A stretch of 64,000 nt of DNA from Salvia splendens (Eukaryota > Streptophyta > Magnoliopsida > Lamiales > Lamiaceae): contig NC_056046.1 of NCBI RefSeq assembly GCF_004379255.2, positions 15,190,001 through 15,254,000 on the forward strand. The letters are read 5' to 3'. This document shows positions 21,967-32,303 of the stretch, in pieces. Within the stretch, counting starts at the first letter, position 1. The number at the start of each line of letters is the position of its first letter. The notes beneath the pieces were generated by a model. It searched no databases. It was given only the letters and a program-made list of their open reading frames with translations, and was not told the origin of the DNA. Made by a program: the position numbers and the translations under genes.

Positions 21967-22251
21967 GGTTTTCTATACAAAACTAGATTTAAATACAGAA
22001 ACGCAGAACAATATCATACGTAGAGCACTTTTAGGTCATAGTTAGTTAATTTTTAGGTCATGCTAACAAAGCATGACCTAAAATGATCTTAGCATGATAT
22101 TAAATCCAAATATTATAATATGACCTAAAATTGCTTAATTGTGATCTTCCGTGTTTTTGATTAATTATTGACCATTAGATCATCTAATCCTAGGGCCAAG
22201 ATTTGGGCTGCATTTCTAGATTTAAATGCATTTTTATTTTGATCATCTCCC
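21967..22251. mobile_element. TA-flanked MITE, ~285 bp
   Basis: The left end GGTTTTCTATACAAAACTAG, then ATTTAAATACAGAAACGCAG, is mirrored by the right end. In reverse complement the right end reads GGGAGATGATCAAAATAAAA followed by ATTTAAATCTAGAAATGCAG. TA tracts lie on both sides. Last of the chain. Confidence 0.65.
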
Positions 22252-23587
22252 TATATATATATATACCAATGAGATTAAAAAACTGATTTAAGTAACAATT
22301 TCCTTACGCACTCAGAATCAAAATGAAATAAACAAAAACTAGCTCTTTATTGGTTGATACAAAACTATAAACTACGGAGTATATTTGTTTGAATGTATCT
22401 GGCCTTGCATAGATTCTTATAAATTGGTTGTTGTTTCTTTATTATGGATTATTAATTTCTATTTTGAATTAATTGAAATATGCTAGTAATGTTTTATGCA
22501 CTTGAGTTGTATTTACATTAATGTAATTTTTTTTTTATCTTTTGGTACTTGTACTTTTAATTTGGTAGAAAGCTGAAAACTGAACCAGAGACAACTCCCT
22601 TTATTTAGGAAAATTGTACGATTAATTGGTCTCCAAAAATACTATCTACGCAATAATTCTATGATCGACTGTCTCAAAAAAGTAGTACTACTACTTTTCT
22701 CTGGGCGAAAATTTTGTTACAATTTCCTTTTTATTTGTCTTATTCTATAAGTCCACTTAACTCACCCTAACACTTATTCCACTTTCACACTTCAAATCAT
22801 TTTTCTAACACTTGTACAGTTCACAATGTGACAAATTCTATTTGAACAATGAAATTCATAGTACTATATCTTATCAATATGCAAAAATCGACATAAAAAA
22901 TTTCACAAAACATCATCACATAAGTAAACAATCTCTTTTAACAGTTTAATACAGTATTTAGTTTAGCCGTCCGATTTGCAAGATTATATCTCAGAATTAA
23001 ATATGTATTGTGTTTTATTAATGAGATTGAATCTTACAACTTAATCATAAATGAATAATCATGTGATAATTAGTAATAGCCACTCCTATCAACTAAAATA
23101 ATCTCAAAATTCACTACTAGATGTATTATACTAGTATTAATTATGACAACGGAATGACACCATAGTTGTTTGGCAGCCATGTTAAAACGAACTTGGCCAG
23201 TTTTTATTAATCCATGCCCGTTTCTATGGTGACAACTTTTTACTATTAAACGCAGTTAAATTAAAATGTATTGTATGATTTTAATTTAACAAGGTTACCA
23301 AGCATGCCATAATTTAGACGTCTGAAAGTCGTTAGTCCAAGTCAACATGGAACTTCTAAGAACTTATCACACCCAATTTTCCCATTGTTATTATAATTAG
23401 AACCTTCCTTGACTAATTAATGACTTCACTTATCCGTCTCATAAAATCAACTCTCTCCACTTATTTAAAAAAAAAGCCCTTAGTCAAATAAATGCGTCCA
23501 AACATATGTTAGTTGTATTCTCCCTTAATACCCACTCACTATTTCCTCACACAAAAAACACAAAATTCCAATCAACACAACAAAGCC
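22252..23587. other. Intergenic DNA and promoter of the third LEA2 gene
   Basis: AT-rich, no element recognised. A TATTTAAAA stretch at about 23461, some 125 bp before the ATG at 23588, is a plausible TATA-like site. Confidence 0.45.
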
Positions 23588-24262
23588 ATGTCCGAAAAGA
23601 AAGAGCAAGTAAAGCCCTTAGCTCCGGCAGCCCACCGCGTCGACATCGACGACTACGACCGCTCCAACGCCTTCCCAGACGAGCTCGGCCCGCTACTCTG
23701 CCGCCGGCGCCAGAGGTTCATCAAGCTTTGCGGCTGCTCCTCCGCGATCCTCTTAATCGCGTTCACGGTCGTGCTAGTGCTCATGTTCACAGTCTTACAC
23801 GTCAAGATTCCGTCGCTAAAGGTGAATCCCGTCACCGTGGAGGGCGTCGCCGAGCTTAACGGCACATTGGGCTTCGGGCCGGGCCGTAACTTGACGTTCG
23901 GGTTCGGGCTTGAGGTCAAGAACCCGAACGTGGCGCCGTACCGGTTTGGCAACGTGGCGACATTTTTGTACTACGGCGGATCGCTGGTGGGCCAGGCGGA
24001 AGGCCCGGCGGGGGAGGCCCGGGCCCGGAAGAGGGTTCGTGTGGATGTTAGGGTGGTAGTTATGGTGGATAAAATTAGGGAAGTTGAAAGATTAAAGGGG
24101 GATTTAAGCGTTGGAATTTTGAGTATTAGTAGCTATATGAAGGTTAGTGGGAAGGTGAAGATTACGCAAGCTATTAAAAAGAATTTGGTTATAGCCAAAT
24201 TGAATTGCACCATGAATTTGATTGTGAGGACGCAGGGAATTCAAGATTTGAATTGCCACTGA
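23588..24262 (+). CDS. LEA2/NHL-type membrane protein (third family member)
   Basis: Intronless gene of 224 residues beginning MSEKKEQVKPLAPAAHRVDI. The frame is open 25 codons further upstream, but that part is promoter-like, and the Met at 23588 starts a standard NHL-type cytosolic N-terminus. A cysteine/arginine cluster (LCRRRQRFIKLCGC, about residues 37-50) precedes a strong membrane anchor at about 50-75. A LEA_2 domain follows with FGLEVKNPNVAPYRFGN and a terminal beta-strand region ending IQDLNCH. The first half is GC-rich, unlike the surrounding AT-rich DNA, which is common in such genes. It is only distantly related to the pair at 1782-2336 and 6314-6865. The likely role is stress or defence at a membrane; the exact function is unknown. 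Confidence 0.9.
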   Translation: MSEKKEQVKPLAPAAHRVDIDDYDRSNAFPDELGPLLCRRRQRFIKLCGCSSAILLIAFTVVLVLMFTVLHVKIPSLKVNPVTVEGVAELNGTLGFGPGRNLTFGFGLEVKNPNVAPYRFGNVATFLYYGGSLVGQAEGPAGEARARKRVRVDVRVVVMVDKIREVERLKGDLSVGILSISSYMKVSGKVKITQAIKKNLVIAKLNCTMNLIVRTQGIQDLNCH

Positions 24263-24576
24263 AATTTAGTTTAGATATTAATTTGATTGTATTGAGGTCT
24301 AGTGATTTTTAATTATAGGAGGGGGAGATCGATCATTAAGCTACAACGAGGCTTGTTTACCTTCCGAGTTAATTGTGTTTTAATATTGTATTGAAAACAA
24401 ATTAAATCTGTATATGGATATGTACCTAGCTATGATTTTATTTACACTTGTGTGATGTGTAGGAGGTGTTTTAATTCAAATATTCAAATGTAGTAACATT
24501 CTTGGTAAAACAGAGGTTGGTGATTGCAAATTTAATCAACGCCACATGTAGTGTTGGAATTTATGGGTTGCTTTTA

Positions 24577-25118
24577 GGGTAAATTGCTTCAAAAGTCGTC
24601 AACTTTGCAAATAGTTTGGTATTTCCCGTAAACTTTAAAAGTTACCTGAAAAGTCATGAACTTTACCAGGTGTTGCAAATTTCCCGTATGACCCGACCCG
24701 GTATATTTCCGGCAAAAACTAATCCTGCGTGGCTCACCGGAGGCGTGACATGGCAAAATCTCCGGCAGAACAATAAAACGACGTCGTTTTTTAGCTTCAA
24801 TTAAATTAAAATGTATATCAATTTAGAGTTTATGTCTCTTCTCTCTGTGACAGAAATCTCAATTCTCGTCGAGCTTTCAACTCTTTCTTCTCCATTGCGA
24901 CATGTAACTGGTCGCGATTCGTCAATCTACAATCCCATCGTGTTTCCTCCATAGGTAGGGTGGCGATTCCTCCACCTCACAATTCCCGAATGGCCGGAAT
25001 ACCCGACACGGGAAATCGGCACCCAAATGTAAAGTTCATGACTTTTCATGCAACTTTTAAACTTTATGGGAAATACCAAACTATTTGCAAAGTTGACGAC
25101 TTTTGAAGCAATTTACCC
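24577..25118. mobile_element. Mutator-like MITE with 9-bp target duplication
   Basis: About 90-bp terminal inverted repeats. Both ends start GGGTAAATTGCTTCAAAAGT, then CGTCAACTTTGCAAATAGTT and so on. The flanks are TTGCTTTTA (24568-24576) and TTGATTTTA (25119-25127), an 8-of-9 match and the length expected of Mutator-like elements. The interior is GC-richer with no intact frame. Confidence 0.85.
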
Positions 25119-25127
25119 TTGATTTTA

Positions 25128-25660
25128 TTCATATGTCTTTAATATAAAATTCAGTTGGTTATGTATTTATTAAGGTTTTATTTCAGCTAATATAAATAAA
25201 TTAGTTGAGCAATATATAACACTCTAATAACTACCATTTCGTCCGCAATATTAACCTTTTCTCAAAAATGATAGATAGTGTCTTTTCATAGACCAACTCT
25301 GGTATACTAAAACTTAAAATGAGATAGGTAATTAGTCCCAATAGTACTCTAAAATCAATTTCATTTTTGGTGTTTGGGAAAAAATACATATATTTAAGTT
25401 TACACTAAACCCGAACCTAAAAGTTTTCAAATTTTGTGAGTAAAAAAGGCATAATATAGAGAATATTCTTTTAAGTTTGAGTTTAGTGTAAATGGTTAGA
25501 GTAAAATCATACTTGATATTACATTTACACTAAAATGAGTTTGAACTTAGTATAAGTGATAGGAGATGCTCTTAAAAATAGCATATGAAAGTATTTTTTA
25601 GCTGCTGAGAGTTGACCGCCTTGTATCAATATCCGGTTGATGTCTTACACATAAAGATAA
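25128..25660. other. Intergenic spacer
   Basis: AT-rich. A weak inverted pair, TTTAAGTTTACACTAAACCC near 25394 and TTTAAGTTTGAGTTTAGTGT near 25471, suggests a worn small MITE. No gene. Confidence 0.35.
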
Positions 25661-25680
25661 AGAGATAAGTTGAATTCAAC

Positions 25681-25855
25681 CAACGGGTCGCAGCGCAGTT
25701 GGTAGCGCGGAGCTGTGGTGACCTTGAGGTCACGGGTTCAAACCCCGCCACCCGTTGGGAGACTTTCGGCCTTAATCCGCAAGCCCGGTCGAGCAGGACT
25801 AGTCGGATTCCGCCAAAAGGCAGATTCGGTACACCTGGTTTTAAACAAAAAAAAA
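25681..25855 (+). mobile_element. tRNA-derived SINE, ~175 bp
   Basis: It carries RNA polymerase III boxes: CAGCGCAGTTGG (A box, from 25691) and GGTTCAAACCC (B box, 25735-25745). It ends in an A-rich tail. The flanks AGAGATAAGTTGAATTCAAC (25661-25680) and AGAGATAAGTCGAATCCAAT (25856-25875) are a diverged target duplication. The length and tail rule out a true tRNA gene. Confidence 0.85.
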
Positions 25856-25953
25856 AGAGATAAGTCGAATCCAATCCAAATTATTGGGCATTATTAAATT
25901 TTGACCCTTTATTTTCAACTGTTTCAATTAAGACTTAATTTACGAACAAATTA

Positions 25954-27414
25954 GACCATCCACTACGCGTCCCGCGCCGGGCTCGCGTTTCGTCCCGGAG
26001 GGACGGGTCCTCCGCGGGACGCGTTGCAACGATCGTCCCGTCCCTAGCCGCGCGCCAGCCCGTCCCGTAGCCCGTACACGCGAGACACGGGACGCGTCGT
26101 CCCACCACGCGCCTGGGCGACGTGTCGCACGCCCGATGCATGCGTGACGCCCACTCGCTGGCCCGCGAGTGGGTGTCGTCACGCTGACGCAATAATTCAA
26201 TTTTTTTAAAAAAAATCAAATTTTTTTAAAAAAATACTTTTTATTTATAAAAATTATTTTTATATTTAAAAACAATTTTTACAAATAAATAAATACAAGA
26301 AATTCGTAATAGCCCATATATATTTGATGGGCTTGCGAATTTATAAAACTCATTCTTGGTTGTCTCTTTTTTATAGAGAGATCCTTGAATGTTTTATGTT
26401 CCACTTTCGATGTGGGACAAACTCATTATTGGTTGTCTCTCTATTATAGAGAGATCCTTGAATGTTTTATGTTCCACTTTCGATGTGGGACAAACTCATT
26501 CTTGGTTGTCTCTCTATTATAGAGAGATCCTTGAATGTTTTATGTTCCACTTTCGATGTGGGACAAACTCATTCTTGGTTGTCTCTCTATTATAGAGAGA
26601 TCCTTGAATATTTTATGTTCTGCTTTCGATGTGGGACAAACTCATTCTTGGTTGTCTCTCTATTATAGAGAGATCCTTGAATGTTTTATGTTCCACTTTC
26701 GATGTGGGACAAACTCATTCTTGGTTGTCTTTCTTTTATAGAGACATCCTTGAATATTTTTTGTTCCACTTTCGATGTGGGACAAACTCATTCTTGGTTG
26801 TCTCTCTATTATAGAGAGATCCTTGAATATTTTATGTTCCACTTTCGATGTGGGACAAACTCATTCTTGGTTGTCTCTCTATTATAGAGAGATCCTTGAA
26901 TGTTTTATGTTCCACTTTCGATGTGGGACAAACTCATTCTTGGTTGTCTCTCTTTTATAGAGACATCCTTGAATGTTTTTTGTTCCACTTTCGATGTGGG
27001 ACAAACTCATTCTTGGTTGTCTCTCTTTTATAGAGACATCCTTGAATGTTTATGTTCCACTTTCGATGTGGGACAAACTCATTTTTGGTTGTCTCTATAA
27101 AATTGTATTTTAAATTATGTCATTTTTATTTTTTTTGGATTTTAAGTTGTTTTTTTAATGTTGTAATGTTATTTTATTTTTAATGAAGTTTGTTTTTTTT
27201 TAATTGAATTTGTTGGAAAAAAAATAAAAAAATGAAATTGAATGAATAGTAATTAAGGGACGGAATAAGGGACGGTTAAGGGACGGAGCGTTGCAGGTTC
27301 CGTCCCTTAGTTAAGGGATGTAGTAAAAAAGGACAGTGGGACCCTTAAATAGTGGTCAAATAGTATTTAAGGGACGATTTAAGGGACGGTATAGAGACAG
27401 CGTAGTGGATGGCC
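25954..27414. mobile_element. Tourist-type (PIF/Harbinger) non-autonomous element, 1.46 kb
   Basis: Terminal inverted repeats GACCATCCACTACGC (left) and GGCCATCCACTACGC (right, reverse complement), with TTA duplicated at both flanks (25951-25953 and 27415-27417). Subterminal GGGACG-rich words recur at both ends, and the left 230 bp are strikingly GC-rich. No transposase. The centre is a 73-bp tandem array. Confidence 0.85.
26349..27105 (+). repeat. 73-bp tandem array, ~10.4 units
   Basis: The unit starts CTCATTCTTGGTTGTCTCTC, includes the hairpin TCTCTATTATAGAGA, and ends CCACTTTCGATGTGGGACAA. Because 73 is not a multiple of three and the unit is nearly stop-free on the plus strand, overlapping frames of about 61-68 codons arise one after another in all three frames. 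They are not genes. Confidence 0.9.
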
Positions 27415-27417
27415 TTA

Positions 27418-28285
27418 GACTACATAAGTTTTACAATAAATTCAGAGCTAGGATATATAATATGTGAGGCCTAAAGTGGAGACCGCAACAAGTACCAAAA
27501 TCTTCTTTGAGCAACCGCAATTGTAGCCCGTCGGGAGCTAGGATCCATCCGTGGGGACTATCTACCTGGAGGGATGGGGACCGAGCTCGCGGGATACGCG
27601 CTGCCCCCAAGTACAAAGGCTCATAGATCAGCAGATAAAGATGATAACTAATGAGAAAATTTTGAAATTTAAAAAGTAGGTAATCAAAAGCTACTACTTA
27701 ATTAAATCATATTCAACTGCTTCATTAATTAATATAAAATCATTTCGGCATGACGTGTAGCTTGTTAGTATTGATATACTGAAAAGCATATTTCAAGCAT
27801 TTTGCACGGATAGAATTGTTTGTATACAATAAACTCTACAGTCCACTATTAACTTAAGGTGAGAAGAAGTAATTTTATCGCATTAGTGTTTGCTTATGAA
27901 TTTATAAGATGTTTCTCAAACATTTAAATATATAGGAAGCAAATAAGTTTAATTCTTCTGCATAGTAGATTAACCGTGAACGATGTTCACAGAAGGTCAC
28001 GAGTCAGTTCTTTGTAAAAGAGAAATAGAATTTCACAACTTGAATAGTCTTTGACTACCTATCGTGAAATAAACGATAGGTAGTCAGTTAGCATGTTTCC
28101 TTACCTTAGGAAATAAACGACACTGTGTGGTATAGCACTGAAAAATCTAGCAGTTGACAAAAGTCTTTCTTGCTATTTAATGAAAGGTGAAGTCTCAGTG
28201 ATTGTTATTTATTAATCATTGTTGAAATAACATTGAGCACACAATTCATAATCTGACCCATTATAACTCAATATAAAAGGAGTTT
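27418..28285. other. Intergenic spacer with a short hairpin
   Basis: Mostly AT-rich. A GC-richer segment at about 27460-27610 is unrelated in composition to its flanks and unrecognised. A perfect hairpin is listed separately. Confidence 0.4.
28052..28086. repeat. Perfect 14-bp inverted repeat
   Basis: TGACTACCTATCGT, a 7-nt spacer, then ACGATAGGTAGTCA. It could form a stem-loop; no terminator or miRNA precursor features extend beyond it. Confidence 0.7.
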
Positions 28286-28600
28286 TGTCACGACCGCATT
28301 TTGTTAAGGATAGCAAAAGCGGGTAAACTTCAACTAATAAGAGGGATTAAAGAGAACGGGGAAGAAAAGGGTTAGAACTTGAGAATTTGCACAAAGGCCA
28401 AGTCGATCGATATCATAAAATAGAAGCCAAGTATTCAATTACATGGTCTTGGAATAGAATAAACGTCTCGTCAAATGAATCCTAGTTCGATGGTGAGATT
28501 TTACAATTCCCACTAAGCAAAAGTACAGCGGAAGAAGTCCTTACTAAACGACTTCATGTATGAAGACACGAATCTTTGGAAGATCCACATGGTTGTTTAA

Positions 28601-29283
28601 TGATGAATCGGCGAATTTCTGATGTTAGTAAATGCTGGTAGAGAATAAAGATCACGACACAAAGAATTTACGTGGTTCGATTTACTGAGGTAAATCTACG
28701 TCCACGGGAAGAAATGAGGGCAGAGTTGTATTGCTTGATCTGTTTTCTTACAGCTTACAATACAGACTTGCTATTTTGTATTTGATCTCTAGAAAGCGAG
28801 AGAGTCCCCCCTATCTATCTGATCTAGGTTCTATTTATACATTAAACCAAGATCGTGGCATACAGCCATTTACTAGGTAGTGGATGTCGTGGAGATCGTG
28901 GCGATCTTGCATGGGTCCACTATCCTGCATGAGTTAATGACTGCTTGACACCACTAAATAGATCGTGGGTGTAGTGGAGGTGGAAATCCTGCATGAGTCC
29001 ACTATCTCCTAGTTCGGTCGAATACTGAGACCGAACTGCTGAATTATTGCCGAGCAGCTTTTGCCGATCTGAGAGTAGAGCTTGATGCCGACCTGAGAGC
29101 AGAGTTTGATTGGTTGGCTTTTACCGAGCTGTAGGCTGGGGCCGAACTCTTTGGTTGTGCCGAACTGAACTCTTTAGTCATGCCGGACTGATACTCTTTA
29201 GTCATGCCGAACTGATACTCTTTCTTGGGCTTTAGGCTGATGGGCTTTACTGCTGTTGGGCTTGTTTAGTCCGTACTCCATCA
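28601..29283 (-). repeat. LTR A (3-prime LTR of the complex)
   Basis: 683 bp, TG...CA on the minus strand, with TATAAATA-type promoter sequence inside. A C/G-rich polypurine tract (minus-strand G run) abuts it at 29286-29295. Confidence 0.85.
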
Positions 29284-29368
29284 CTACCCCCCCCCGAAAA
29301 GCGAAGTGAATTACTTCGGCGAAGCGAGTCACTTCGGCATTCTGGATAAAGGTACGGGGTAAGTTGAT

Positions 29369-30160
29369 GTTTGTCTTTGGTCTGATGAAATAAACATCTT
29401 TGACCGGACTCGTCTTTGGTCTGATGAAATAAACATCTTTGACCGGACTCGTCTTTGGTCTGATGAAATAAACATCTTTGACCGGACTCGTCTTTGGTCT
29501 GATGAAATAAACATCTTTGACCGGACTCGTCTTTGGTCTGATGAAATAAACATCTTTGACCGGACTCGTCTTTGGTCTGATGAAATAAACATCTTTGACC
29601 GGACTCGTCTTTGGTCGGATGAAATAAACATCTTTGACCGGACTCGTCTTTGGTCTGATGAAATAAACATCTTTGACCGGACTCGTCTTTGGTCTGATGA
29701 AATAAACATCTTTGACCGGACTCGTCTTTGGTCGGATGAAATAAACATCTTTGACCGGACTCGTCTTTGGTCTGATGAAATAAACATCTTTGACCGGACT
29801 CGTCTTTGGTCTGATGAAATAAACATCTTTGACCGGACTCGTCTTTGGTCTGATGAAATAAACATCTTTGACCGGACTCGTCTTTGGTCTGATGAAATAA
29901 CCATCTTTAACCGGACTCGTCTTTGGTCGGATGAAATAAACATCTTTGACCGGACTCGTCTTTGGTCGGATGAAATAAACATCTTTGACCGGACTCGTCT
30001 TTGGTCTGATGAAATAACCATCTTTAACCGGACTCGTCTTTGGTCGGATGAAATAAACATCTTTGACCGGACTCGTCTTTGGTCGGATGAAATAAACATC
30101 TTTGACCGGACTCGTCCTTGGTCTGATGAAATAAACATCTTTGACCGGACTCGTCTTTGG
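29369..30160 (-). repeat. 39-bp coding-compatible array, ~20 units (internal 1)
   Basis: Each 39-bp unit translates on the minus strand as MFISSDQRRVRSK (variants MVISSDQ, RVRLK), giving an uninterrupted frame of 269 codons at 29329-30138. The same unit is found about nine times in the autonomous element (45797-46150), so it has expanded here. No known protein domain. Confidence 0.85.
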
Positions 30161-30161
30161 T

Positions 30162-30510
30162 CTGAATTGTGGTCTTGTATCCTCTTCAGAAGCTTTGACT
30201 CACAATCGTTGGCTTGTTGCAGCTCGTTTCAGACGAACTGCTTGTTTAAGCTGAATTGTGGTCTTGTATCCTCTTCAGAAGCTTTGACTCACAATCGTTG
30301 GCTTGTTGCAGCTCGTTTCGGACGAACTGCTTGTTTAAGCTGAATTGTGGTCTTGTATCCTCTTCAGAAGCTTTGACTCACAATCGTTGGCTTGTTGCAG
30401 CTCGTTTCGGACGAACTGCTTGTTTAAGCTGAATTGTGGTCTTGTATCCTCTTTAGAAGCTTGGACTTCACAATCGTTGGCTTATTGCAGTTCGTTTTAG
30501 ACGAACTGAC
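30162..30510 (-). repeat. 89-bp tandem array, ~4 units (internal 1)
   Basis: Units start at 30162, 30251, 30340 and 30429 with CTGAATTGTGGTCTTGTATC. The counterpart in the autonomous element lies just downstream of its integrase at 45312-45575. Confidence 0.85.
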
Positions 30511-30924
30511 ATCTCTTCGGTACGGAGGAGATGGAGTTCTCCTGTGGTTCCGGTACCGAGGAGGAACAGGAACATGTCGGGGTTGAGGATTCTTCTTTCC
30601 GGAAGACACGGCACTACTGCGGTAGTGACTTTCATGTCTGGAGGAGGAAGGAGAATCCACCCTTTTCGTCTTCGGCTCTTGGCTCTTTTGCAGGAAGGCT
30701 AAGAACTCATCCTGCTTCTCAGCCAAGAACAGCTTGACAGCCTCATTCAAATCAGGCTGCTGGGAAGACTCGGTGTGTGGACCTTTTGAGCGGCTTGTTC
30801 CTTCTCCGTGAGAACTGGAAGTAGATTTTTCACGAGGCTGCTTTCCAGGCCTATGGGCTGCTGGATTAGCTTCCTCATGGTTATCACGGACGGAGGCACG
30901 GGTGTTATGTGATCTGGTATGCAT
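30424..30924 (-). CDS. Truncated Gag N-terminal fragment (internal 1)
   Basis: 166 codons from Met at 30924 (MHTRSHNTRASVRDNHEEAN). It is homologous to the first ~140 residues of the autonomous Gag at 39685 (MHTRSQSTRIPARENQEEAN), through RYRNHRR and SPPYRRD. After that it leaves the homology and reads into the 89-bp repeat. The Gag capsid domain itself is missing, so it is unlikely to assemble. It may be retained because the 5-prime gag RNA carries packaging signals; that is inference. Confidence 0.7.
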   Translation of the reverse strand: MHTRSHNTRASVRDNHEEANPAAHRPGKQPREKSTSSSHGEGTSRSKGPHTESSQQPDLNEAVKLFLAEKQDEFLAFLQKSQEPKTKRVDSPSSSRHESHYRSSAVSSGKKNPQPRHVPVPPRYRNHRRTPSPPYRRDVSSSKTNCNKPTIVKSKLLKRIQDHNSA

Positions 30925-30997
30925 TTTTTTGGTAGAAGAGGATCAAAAACTCGCTTTATCACAAATTTGGTTCTCTGTTTCCCACAGACGGCACCAG

Positions 30998-31398
30998 TGA
31001 TGAATCGGCGAATTTCTGATGTTAGTAAATGCTGGTAGAGAATAAAGATCACGACACAAAGAATTTACGTGGTTCGATTTACTGAGGTAAATCTACGTCC
31101 ACGGGAAGAAATGAGGGCAGAGTTGTATTGCTTGATCTGTTTTCTTACAGCTTACAATACAGACTTGCTATTTTGTATTTGATCTCTAGAAAGCGAGAGA
31201 GTCCCCCCCTATCTATCTGATCTAGGTTCTATTTATACATTAAACCAAGATCGTGGCATACAGCCATTTACTAGGTAGTGGATGTCGTGGAGATCGTGGC
31301 GATCTTGCATGGGTCCACTATCCTGCATGAGTTAATGACTGCTTGACACCACTAAATAGATCGTGGGTGTAGTGGAGGTGGAAATCCTGCACGAGTCC
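30998..31398 (-). repeat. LTR B, truncated
   Basis: Only the R/U5-side ~400 bp remain. At GAGTCC (31393-31398) it switches to the 39-bp repeat in the opposite orientation; GAGTCC occurs in both partners, a 6-bp microhomology. Confidence 0.8.
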
Positions 31399-31535
31399 GG
31401 TCAAAGATGTTTATTTCATCAGACCAAAGACGAGTCCGGTCAAAGATGTTTATTTCATCCGACCAAAGACGAGTCCGGTCAAAGATGTTTATTTCATCAG
31501 ACCAAAGACGACCGGATTCCCACAGACGGCGCCAG
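31393..31535 (+). repeat. Mini-internal segment: three inverted 39-bp units plus primer site
   Basis: Three units reading GAGTCCGGTCAAAGATGTTT on the plus strand, that is inverted relative to the arrays in both internal regions. They are followed by GACCGGA and the primer-binding-site sequence adjacent to LTR C. No polypurine tract is present. Confidence 0.75.
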
Positions 31536-32219
31536 TGATGAATCGGCGAATTTCTGATGTTAGTAAATGCTGGTAGAGAATAAAGATCACGACACAAAGA
31601 ATTTACGTGGTTCGATTTACTGAGGTAAATCTACGTCCACGGGAAGAAATGAGGGCAGAGTTGTATTGCTTGATCTGTTTTCTTACAGCTTACAATACAG
31701 ACTTGCTATTTTGTATTTGATCTCTAGAAAGCGAGAGAGTCCCCCCCTATCTATCTGATCTAGGTTCTATTTATACATTAAACCAAGATCGTGGCATACA
31801 GCCATTTACTAGGTAGTGGATGTCGTGGAGATCGTGGCGATCTTGCATGGGTCCACTATCCTGCATGAGTTAATGACTGCTTGACACCACTAAATAGATC
31901 GTGGGTGTAGTGGAGGTGGAAATCCTGCATGAGTCCACTATCTCCTAGTTCGGTCGAATACTGAGACCGAACTGCTGAATTATTGCCGAGCAGCTTTTGC
32001 CGATCTGAGAGTAGAGCTTGATGCCGACCTGAGAGCAGAGTTTGATTGGTTGGCTTTTACCGAGCTGTAGGCTGGGGCCGAACTCTTTGGTTGTGCCGAA
32101 CTGAACTCTTTAGTCATGCCGGACTGATACTCTTTAGTCATGCCGAACTGATACTCTTTCTTGGGCTTTAGGCTGATGGGCTTTACTGCTGTTGGGCTTG
32201 TTTAGTCCGTACTCCATCA
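31536..32219 (-). repeat. LTR C
   Basis: 684 bp, essentially the same sequence as LTR A offset by 2,935 bp, with a polypurine tract at its right edge. Confidence 0.85.
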
Positions 32220-32303
32220 CTACCCCCCCCGAAAAGCGAAGTGAATTACTTCGGCGAAGCGAGTCACTTCGGCATTCTGGATAAAGGTACGGGGTAAGTT
32301 GAT

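Noticed and set aside
25681..25755. tRNA gene
   Set aside because: It has A and B boxes but no cloverleaf-closing acceptor stem of the right length; an A-rich tail and flanking target duplications show a SINE.
26389..27100. Family of small proteins (MFYVPLSMWDKLILGCLSII-like)
   Set aside because: The frames are produced by a 73-bp non-codon-multiple tandem array cycling through the three frames; no gene signals.
29369..30160. CRISPR-like array
   Set aside because: Direct tandem repeats without spacers, inside a plant LTR element.
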